Assembly (NCBI GenBank): GCA_964527785.1
Contig: CAZGNO010000001.1
Coordinates: 62,001-126,000, forward strand
Direction of reading: 5' to 3'
Length of the DNA stretch: 64,000 nt
From: JADJXV01 sp964527785
GTDB taxonomy: Bacteria > Bacteroidota > Ignavibacteria > Kapaibacteriales > UBA961
Position 1 is the stretch's first letter. The number at the start of each line of letters is the position of its first letter. Both the position numbers and the translations under genes were made by a program. The notes under the pieces were generated by a model. That model searched no databases. It was not told where the DNA came from and worked only from the letters and a program-made list of their open reading frames with translations. This document shows positions 25,459-33,600 of the stretch, piece by piece.

Positions 25459-27756
25459 ATGTACAAACGATCTCTTGATTTCAGAAAAATCATAACTCCT
25501 GCAAATTCAACGGAAGTATTTGCAATGCTTGCCGTAATTGGCGGGCTGTGTATTGCCCTTTTCCTACCTGAACTACCTATTCGCCTCATTGGTGTGTGTG
25601 TTTCTGTTTTGGGCGGGGTGGGGTATTTTATGTTAATTTCACAGAGAATTTCGGAAACGGTGGAGTATACCCGCAAACCCGTGAGCCAGACCACCGCCTT
25701 TCGCACGACGGTCAAACGCGACAGTGCAGCCGGAAAGCGAATTGTGTTTGATGATTTTGCCACGTCATTCGGCGGGGAAGATGATGTTCCTAAAGATACT
25801 TCAGCTGATGCTTCCGAAGAACTTCCCAAAAAACCTGCCAAGCGGTTTGTAGAAACCGAGCAATCATCACCCGATTCAATAGCTGTTACTCCTCGAAAAA
25901 GAGCGGTATTTGATGATACAGTTGACTACGACGATTTGCCTCCGATGCCCGTACCTGATGATAACAGTATCTCTGAGATGCGCGTTGTAGAAAAAATTGT
26001 GGCAACGGGTCAAGAAACGCAAACTGTTGAAATTATTTCTGACGCAACTTCTGTTAATTTGGCTGTTGAGGAAACTGTCAAATCTCAGGTTGTACTGAAC
26101 TTTGTACCGAAAACTCCTGCTCCGACGGTTGCTACCGGTCAGACGAGTGCGCCGGAGCAAGCAACTGAAGTAAAAACTATTCCTCAAGAAGTTGCGGAAA
26201 TCGAGCAGGAAGCGCGAGAAGCAGCTGGACATAAACGCGCACGATTGAATATTCAAATAGAAGATTTGATGGATGATGACCATTCTGCCATTCTCAACAA
26301 TGAACCACGTAAAGAATTTGACCACTTGCTTACCCGTGTTTTGATGGTTATTCGTTCAGTAACGACTGCAAGAACAGCAGCTTTCTTTTGGGTAAATCAT
26401 GACAAACGCCAACTCGTTTTAGAATCATTTATTTCGGATAATCCCGACATTGTCTCTCAGCAAAGAAAATTCCTGCTCAGCGATGATGTCGTCAGTCAGA
26501 TTGCGGCAAGCGGTCGCCCGGAAATTCTTACAGAAATTAAACCTGCAGCCGAACTTGACTTGATACCCTACTATGTGCGGGCGGCAGGTACGATTTCGTT
26601 TATCGGTGTTCCGGTCTTTTTCGGAAATACGGTGGTTGGGGTGTTGTGTGCCGATACGAAGCAACCGGATGCCTACGATGCGATAACCGTTGGTTTCTTT
26701 GGTCACTTTACGAAACTTATCAGTGGTTTGGTACAAAGCTATACCGGAAAATACGACCTGCTTCAAGGAATCCGTGCTTTAGATACAATCAGTAATTTCC
26801 GTTCCCTTGTCAATCAGTCGCAGACAGGAGTTGATGATATTTGTGCGGCATTGATAGAATCAGCGAGCGGTGCCTTGGAATACTATACTATCGGTGTCGG
26901 AATGTTCGACCACGAAGCGAATCAGTGGAGCGTACATCAAATTCTATCCAAAGACCAAACAAACACGGCAATTATAGGAGAACTGCTGGACCTCGACAAC
27001 TCACTTATAGGAAATACAATCCTTACTGCAAAAACAACATTTCTCAATCCTGTTGAAGAAGATTTGTTCCGTGTAGCTCAATCTGAAACTCAGCTTGTCA
27101 ACGGTTATTTCGTTTCCGTACCTCTCAAATCAATGTCTCATAATTACGGGGCATTATTCGTAGAAGGACCTGGCAGCGGAATTACAGCACAAGATGTCAG
27201 CATACTGGAAATCCTTGGTGAGCAAACCGGAACAATTATCGAGCAAATGAGATTTCAGGATATGCTCCAAACGTCGGCAATGGTAGATGAATCTCGCGGA
27301 ATCTTTAACGCAATGGCATTCTCTCAGAGGTTGCAGGAAGAAATTGCACGTTCTGCGGATTATACCTCAGCAATTACATTAGTGCTTATCCAGTTGGATC
27401 ATTATTTTTCAATCGAAGCGTCGCATGAAGTGATGGAATATATGATTCTTCATATTATTTCAATCATTCGTAAGAACACAAAGCAATATGATATTGTCGG
27501 TGAACTAGATGAAACTACCCTTGCAATTGCACTAATCGGTCAGAAAACACAAAAAGCTCAAATTTGGGCAGAGCGACTTCGTAAAGAAATAGCAAGTTCA
27601 GTCATCGAAGTGTTTGGAAAACGGTTTACCGTCACTGTGAGTATCGGTGCTGCCGAGGCAATGCCAAAAGAATCAGCCGATGTTCTTATTAAAAACACAC
27701 AGCACGTTCTCCACCTTGCTCTTCAAAAATCAAATTCCGTCAGTGTGTTCGGGTAG
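25459..27756 (+). CDS. Membrane-anchored GAF protein with a degenerate GGDEF domain
   Basis: A 765-residue protein from ATG 25459 (an alternative GTG lies at 25453). Two N-terminal membrane helices (TEVFAMLAVIGGLCIALFLP and LIGVCVSVLGGVGYFMLI) anchor a long acidic, low-complexity linker to about residue 275. Two GAF-like domains follow (about 285-430 and 450-605), and the last 140 residues have the fold of a diguanylate cyclase: TLVLIQLDHYFSIEASHEVM at the N-side and VTVSIGAAEAMPKESADVLI at the end. The catalytic GGDEF site is replaced by VGELDETTLAIAL near residue 680, and the substrate-binding NDxxGH-type motif is absent, so cyclic di-GMP synthesis is unlikely. A signal-sensing or receptor role is inferred. 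A hairpin terminator follows. Confidence 0.8.
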   Translation: MYKRSLDFRKIITPANSTEVFAMLAVIGGLCIALFLPELPIRLIGVCVSVLGGVGYFMLISQRISETVEYTRKPVSQTTAFRTTVKRDSAAGKRIVFDDFATSFGGEDDVPKDTSADASEELPKKPAKRFVETEQSSPDSIAVTPRKRAVFDDTVDYDDLPPMPVPDDNSISEMRVVEKIVATGQETQTVEIISDATSVNLAVEETVKSQVVLNFVPKTPAPTVATGQTSAPEQATEVKTIPQEVAEIEQEAREAAGHKRARLNIQIEDLMDDDHSAILNNEPRKEFDHLLTRVLMVIRSVTTARTAAFFWVNHDKRQLVLESFISDNPDIVSQQRKFLLSDDVVSQIAASGRPEILTEIKPAAELDLIPYYVRAAGTISFIGVPVFFGNTVVGVLCADTKQPDAYDAITVGFFGHFTKLISGLVQSYTGKYDLLQGIRALDTISNFRSLVNQSQTGVDDICAALIESASGALEYYTIGVGMFDHEANQWSVHQILSKDQTNTAIIGELLDLDNSLIGNTILTAKTTFLNPVEEDLFRVAQSETQLVNGYFVSVPLKSMSHNYGALFVEGPGSGITAQDVSILEILGEQTGTIIEQMRFQDMLQTSAMVDESRGIFNAMAFSQRLQEEIARSADYTSAITLVLIQLDHYFSIEASHEVMEYMILHIISIIRKNTKQYDIVGELDETTLAIALIGQKTQKAQIWAERLRKEIASSVIEVFGKRFTVTVSIGAAEAMPKESADVLIKNTQHVLHLALQKSNSVSVFG

Positions 27757-27782
27757 GGATTTGGTAAGAGTATGAGATTATA

Positions 27783-27825
27783 ATAGAGAGAAACAGACGG
27801 TTATTGCCGGTTGTTTTTCTCTTTT
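27783..27825 (+). terminator. Imperfect hairpin terminator
   Basis: AGAGAGAAACAGAC...CCGGTTGTTTTTCTCT forms an imperfect stem after the GAF gene, ending in TTTTTATTT. Confidence 0.5.
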
Positions 27826-27873
27826 TATTTGAAATAAGTAAATGGACAGAACAAATTTGCCTTTTCAAGGATT

Positions 27874-28183
27874 GTCATTCTAAGTTCCTGATAGTCGCCG
27901 AGCCGCCTACAAAATAGTGCAATGACATTGGAATAAAATACTTACGCTTGTCACCCTGAACTCGATTCAGGGTCTATTGCTGTTAAGTCATGCTAATTTC
28001 AATGTGCTATTTCGTCTTACACACGGAGATGCTGAATCAAGTTCAGCATGACAGGACACTAAATTGTACTAACATTTTAAGAGATGTCATTTACAGGGAT
28101 TCTTAGACCGAAGAATCTCCGCAATGCAATACAAAAACAGTATGGAACAGCACGCGGAGATTCTTCACTGCGTTCAGAATGAC
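27874..28183 (+). repeat. Dispersed inverted-repeat-bounded element, copy A
   Basis: This fills most of the 490-base gap 27757-28246. It begins GTCATTCT and ends AGAATGAC, exact inverted repeats. Inside are two palindromes, CACCCTGAACTCGATTCAGGGT and GATGCTGAATCAAGTTCAGCAT, plus facing AAGAATCTCC and GGAGATTCTT near the right end. Bases 27883-28096 recur, reversed, at 46210-46423 with two differences by my reading. No open frame is supported. Copy C at 48967-49280 is a diverged full-length relative. Confidence 0.85.
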
Positions 28184-28246
28184 AGGGCTACTATTTCGAT
28201 GTAATTTTGTCCCGGTACTTGAACCTTAATTATTGATTTCGAATTT

Positions 28247-29098
28247 ATGTCTCCCTTACAATCACTTATCTTAGGCATCATTCAAGGTCTAACAGAGTTC
28301 CTTCCGGTAAGTAGTACCGCACATCTTACAATTGCCGGTAAATTAATGGGAATCATCTCCCCTGAGCATCCTGAAGAGTGGACAGCATTTGTAGCGGTTA
28401 TCCAACTCGGCACACTCGCAGCAGTGTTGCTCTATTTTGCAAAAGATATTTCCACAATTACCACAGCTTTCTTTCGTGAGAATCTGGGCAGTGCGCCTAA
28501 AAATATAAAAGAGCAATCGTTGAATGCCCGGATGGGGTGGATGATTGTTATCGGTACAGTTCCGATTGTAGCAATTGGTCTTGGATTAAAGAAAATAATT
28601 GAAGGAAACCTGACCAAAGATTTAACGGTAATTTCGTTTAGTTTGATTGGTCTTGCTGTCATATTATTTATAGCCGAGCGCGTAGCTTCATTACGAAAAA
28701 CGATGGACAAGGTATCGTGGGGAGACGCTATTGTAGTAGGGCTGGCACAGTCTTTGGCTCTCATTCCCGGTGCTTCTCGTTCAGGAACGACAATTACAGC
28801 GGGGCTGTTTCTGGGTATGACTCGCGAGACAGCAGCTAGATTCTCGTTCTTATTAAGTATTCCTGCAGTGCTTGGCAGCGGACTCCTGGAATTAAAGCAT
28901 TCGCTAGGATATATTTCTTCTGCGGATGTAATCGCGCTTATAATTGCTTCGCTCGCTGCTTTTATAAGCGGCTATGCTTCTATATCATTTTTATTGCGAT
29001 TTCTTCGTACGAAATCTACGATTGTTTTTGTTGTGTATCGGATTGGAATTGGGATAAGTGTATTGCTACTTCTTGATAGTGGGTTGATTCAGCCATAA
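28247..29098 (+). CDS. uppP: Undecaprenyl-diphosphate phosphatase (UppP/BacA)
   Basis: A 283-residue polytopic inner-membrane enzyme recycling undecaprenyl diphosphate to the monophosphate carrier for peptidoglycan and glycan assembly. Signature motifs are GIIQGLTEFLPVSSTAHL near the N-terminus (catalytic Glu) and LALIPGASRSGTTITAGLFLG near residue 175 (catalytic Arg and Ser). About eight hydrophobic helices are seen. It is convergent with the next gene, with only 3 bases between the stop codons. Confidence 0.97.
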   Translation: MSPLQSLILGIIQGLTEFLPVSSTAHLTIAGKLMGIISPEHPEEWTAFVAVIQLGTLAAVLLYFAKDISTITTAFFRENLGSAPKNIKEQSLNARMGWMIVIGTVPIVAIGLGLKKIIEGNLTKDLTVISFSLIGLAVILFIAERVASLRKTMDKVSWGDAIVVGLAQSLALIPGASRSGTTITAGLFLGMTRETAARFSFLLSIPAVLGSGLLELKHSLGYISSADVIALIIASLAAFISGYASISFLLRFLRTKSTIVFVVYRIGIGISVLLLLDSGLIQP

Positions 29099-29101
29099 TA
29101 A

Positions 29102-30097
29102 TTAGCCCTTATGGTCTTTGGCAATGAATACCCGCAGCAAGTCTTCTACTTCCTTGCTGCCCCCTACGCTGTCACCTCCAAAAAACGTATCAAGTTTTTC
29201 GGTATGGTGTTCGCTACTCGGTAAATCTTCTTGCCGTGAATACATTAATGTAAGCGCATAAATAATCAACAGTACAAACTCCAGTCCGAGAGCAAACAAT
29301 ATAATGGACGGTTCAGATGGAGGAATGAACTTCAAACCGCGAATCCCGATAATGATAATCAGTGCGGCAGCACCGATATATACCAAACCTAAAATAGAAT
29401 TACTGTACTGTATGGTAAAGTATTGGCGCATATAAAATTTAATTGCACCGCCAACCCGTACAAGGTGCATCACGCTTGATGATTCGTGCCATCTGACAGA
29501 TCTCTGTAAAGTTTCCACTTCATGATATTGTACCCCTACCAATTCGGCATAGTCATGTAATTGCCGCATATCCGAACCGAGAAGATTAGAGACGATGCCT
29601 TGTAATTCGGCATCGGTATGCTCGCCGTAGATATTTCTGGCGATGCGATCAAGTGAGTTTACAATCTCCCTCTCAATTTTCTGGCGAAGCAGCCCGATGT
29701 TTTTCGGTAATAACGCCGAGAACAGTGCAGCCAGTGCAGCAGACAATGTGAGAATCATCGGCAGAAGTGCAAGCAAAGGGTTAAACAGGTATCGTGCTTG
29801 AGGAGTTGCAGATTTCTCTGTAAAACGATTATCCACAATTGCCCATTTGGTGGTGTAGGAGGTTGTAATGTACTCTGCTTTAGCATCATCGGAAATCTGA
29901 TATTGCACGACTGTTCCGTCTTTTATAACCTCAGTATGGAGAAATTCACGGAAAAACATATCCATGAGCGGAAGCCCAACATAAAACTGAAGCGAATAGG
30001 CAATTCCAAAAACCAATATGCCGAAAGTGAGGAATTGAACAGCCGAGTGCTTTGAAAGCTCAAAATACTCTTTACGGGAAGAAGATATAGTATCCAT
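29102..30097 (-). CDS. Integral membrane protein of unknown function
   Basis: A 331-residue protein with four predicted membrane helices in two pairs: AVQFLTFGILVFGIAYSLQF and LLALLPMILTLSAALAALFS in the first half, then SILGLVYIGAAALIIIIGIR and SIILFALGLEFVLLIIYALT near the C-terminus. Between helices 1 and 2 is a roughly 80-residue extracytoplasmic segment; between 2 and 3 a soluble helical region (IEREIVNSLDRIARNIYGEH). The C-terminal tail is hydrophilic with GGDSVGGSKEVEDLL. I recognise no family. The topology would fit a sensor, channel or assembly factor but no motif decides. Confidence 0.75.
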   Translation of the reverse strand: MDTISSSRKEYFELSKHSAVQFLTFGILVFGIAYSLQFYVGLPLMDMFFREFLHTEVIKDGTVVQYQISDDAKAEYITTSYTTKWAIVDNRFTEKSATPQARYLFNPLLALLPMILTLSAALAALFSALLPKNIGLLRQKIEREIVNSLDRIARNIYGEHTDAELQGIVSNLLGSDMRQLHDYAELVGVQYHEVETLQRSVRWHESSSVMHLVRVGGAIKFYMRQYFTIQYSNSILGLVYIGAAALIIIIGIRGLKFIPPSEPSIILFALGLEFVLLIIYALTLMYSRQEDLPSSEHHTEKLDTFFGGDSVGGSKEVEDLLRVFIAKDHKG

Positions 30098-30417
30098 ACG
30101 TCTGATAAATAAAAAGTCTGTTCACTGAAATGAAATCACGCTATCACACAACATTTTCCATGCCTTAATCTCGTTTTACGATGCAAAACAAAAATAATTG
30201 TTGATCAGTTAATCATGCAGAGTACAAACGAATAGCATAGCTCATTCGTTTCTATAAATTAGTTCTGTCTTTTCAGTAGGCAAAAATGCTTTTGGGAGTT
30301 TTGGTAAATTGTAGGCAATTCTTACCTAATTTGGTCGTGTTTTCCTTACGTTATATCTGCATTTTAGAGTTCAATCATATAAAGTATAGATTAAGTTTTC
30401 CCCAACAAAAAAATTCA

Positions 30418-30449
30418 TTGAATTAAGTCGAAAACTTATCTTAATTTTG
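30418..30449 (+). promoter_or_regulatory. Candidate nrdJ promoter in a 528-base gap
   Basis: TTG (30418-30420), a 21-base spacer, then TAATTTTG (30442-30449), a perfect TAnnTTTG box; the leader would be about 170 bases. The rest of 30098-30625 is AT-rich with no small gene. I looked for a cobalamin riboswitch, expected before some B12-dependent genes, and did not find its conserved box. Confidence 0.6.
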
Positions 30450-30625
30450 AGATGTCGAGCAGCATCGTTTCAGTTGCCCTCCTAATAAAGTTTACAATTG
30501 TCCGTGATAGTGTATATTCCAAGCCCTGCCAAAAGTAGGGGCATAGATAATTGTCAGCTTCTTTGATGATAATGACATTCATTTCGTTCTTACGAAAATT
30601 TACTTTTTAATTTATTGAGGTTTCA

Positions 30626-33600
30626 ATGAATATTCCACGCCGCTTTACGCAATCCGGCAGTAGCCCTTATTCTCAATTTGAATATACGCGCCGGTCATCC
30701 GTCCTCCGAAACCCCGACGGATCACTCGTTTTTAACATGGAAAATATCGAAGTACCTTCGCATTGGTCGCAGGTGGCTACCGATATTCTTGCACAGAAAT
30801 ATTTCCGTAAAGCCGGTGTACCGCTCATTGACGAACAGGGTAATCCTGTGCTCGATGACAATGGAAAACAAAAGACAGGAAGCGAAAATAATCTTCGCCA
30901 AGTAGTGCATCGTCTTGCAGGATGCTGGCGGCATTGGGGAGAAAAATACGGCTATTTCGACACAACAGAAGATGCACAGGCATTCTATGATGAGATTGCC
31001 TATACCCTTCTCAAGCAAATGACTGCACCAAATTCTCCGCAGTGGTTCAATACCGGACTGAATTTTGCCTATGGGATTTCAGGTAAACCGCAAGGACACT
31101 ATTATGTTGACCCTGAAACGGCTGAACTTACCCAGTCAACAGATTCTTATACACATCCTCAGCCCCACGCGTGCGCCAGAAGAAACACTCTTTTGTTTAC
31201 TGATGAAGGAGTGGTAACAATCGGTTCAGTCGTTGATGAGAATAAAGTTGGTATGCGGGTTTTCGACGGGAATCGTTTTGTAAATGTAGTTGCCGTAAAA
31301 AATAACGGGGTAAAAAGCGTTTACCGCGCTGTTCTGAAAAACGGTAATTTTATTGAATTTACGGACGATCACAGAATTTGGAATTCTGACAAACGTCTCA
31401 AAGACGGTGGACACTATTCGTGGGGTGAGCTCAGAACTCTTCTCGGCAGAAAAGTTCAACAGGTAGCAATGAGTGAACCTGTTCACTCATTGCTGGAAGT
31501 TTTTAATTCTGAATATGCTAACGGCAGCACAGAATACACATCTAAACAATCTCCTCTTCATTCTGTTGGGAATGACAGCGAATTTACGTTCAATCACAAA
31601 CAATCTGAAAAAAACAGTATAGCAAAAGCAGCATTAGCGGGATGGATCATTGGCGATGGTTACTATGGTAAATACAACAAAAACAATAAAACAACCATGT
31701 TCGGTGCCATTACTGTAAATGATGATGAATTTAATTATGTAACCGATTTGTTTACAGAAGTATTTGGAGATTATACCGTCGGTGTACGACGCGATGTTGG
31801 GGAGCTATACAGAATAGTAAAATTAGATTCCAAACGTGTTGATACATACGTAGAAGAGTACGAGTTAAATACCACATCTCTCACCGCATCAGTACCGGAG
31901 TGTATTTTCAAATCGGGACGTGATGAGCAATACGCCTTCCTCCAAGCTCTATTCCAAGCGGACGGTTGTGTCAGGGTGCGTAATGAAAACGGACGTAATT
32001 CAGGTGATGTAACCTTGACTACTATTTCGGAAGAACTTGCGCATGGAGTGCAGATACTGTTATTGAGTCTGGGGATATATTCAACGGTTACCCGTTGCAA
32101 TGATTCGCGTGAAGACAGGCACAAACCCTACCATGTTTCAATTGCGTATTCTTCAGAGCGCAAGAAGTTTGAAAATTATGTAAATTTTGTATCGGAAGAA
32201 AAAAGATGCAAACTTCAATTGCTCAACGAAACAATTCAAGGAAAAAATAAATATTCAACGTCAGAAGAAACAATTGTATCAATTGAGTATATCGGTGAGG
32301 AAGAAGTTTTTGATATTCAAACCGAATCTGCTCAGTTTGCCGCAAATGGTGTTATTGTGCATAATTGTTTTATCCAATCTGTAGAAGATGATTTGGTAAA
32401 CGATGGGGGAATTTTCGACCTGATTACCCGTGAAGCACGGATATTTAAGTTTGGAAGCGGAACCGGCTCGAACTTCTCAAGTTTGCGCAGCAGTGGCGAA
32501 AAACTTTCGGGTGGTGGTGCATCATCCGGCTTGATGAGTTTCCTCAAAATCTTCGACCGTGCGGCAGGAGCAATCAAATCAGGCGGGACCACTCGCCGTG
32601 CCGCCAAAATGGTAATCGTCAATATTGACCATCCGGATATAGAAGCATTTATTGAATGGAAAGCTAAAGAAGAAGAAAAAGTAGCTGCACTCGTAGCAGG
32701 TTCTAAAATTAATGCAACATTCCTCCAAGCGATTTTGGACGAAGCAATGACCGGTGGGGCTGACCGAAAGGAAAATCAACGGTTGAATACACTTATTCAG
32801 CGTGCTCTTCATCGAGCTGTACCGCTAAACTATATCCAACGCACGTTGGACTTATTGGAACAGGGCTATACAACGCTTAATTTCGATACATTCGATACGC
32901 ATTACGAGTCGGAAGCATATATTACCGTCAGCGGGCAAAATTCTAATAATTCAGTGCGCGTTACAAATGAATTTATGCAGGCGGTTATCGAAGACGGGAC
33001 ATGGGATTTGAAATGGCGAACAAAAAAAGGTATTGCAAAAACAGTAAAAGCGCGCGACTTATGGGCTAAAATAAATATGAGTGCGTGGAAATCCGCCGAC
33101 CCTGGATTGCAATTCGACACAACGATTAACGAATGGCATACCTGTCCGTCGGATGGACGGATAAACGGCTCTAACCCATGTTCAGAATATATGTTTCTCG
33201 ATGATACGGCATGTAATCTGGCGAGCTTGAACTTAGCGCATTTCGTTGATGAAAACGGGAAATTTTTGGTGGAAGACTTCCGTCATGCTACCCGCCTTTG
33301 GACAATCGTGCTCGAAATATCGGTGCTGATGGCACAGTTCCCGTCAAAGCAAATTGCAAAATTAAGTTATGAATTCCGCACGCTCGGGCTTGGCTACGCT
33401 AATCTCGGTACGATTCTCATGACCGACGGCATACCGTATGATTCCCCGAAGGCACTCGCAATAGCAGGAGCTATAACTGCCCTTATGACGGGTGAATCAT
33501 ATGCAGCAAGTGCTGAACTTGCACGCGATGTAAAGCCATTTCCTTCTTATGAAAAGAATAAGGAAGCAATGCTCCGCGTAATGAGAAATCACCGCCGCGC

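Noticed and set aside
30098..30625. Cobalamin riboswitch or NrdR boxes expected before B12-dependent nrdJ
   Set aside because: I looked for the conserved cobalamin box and paired NrdR-type palindromes and saw neither; only a promoter-like match is supported.
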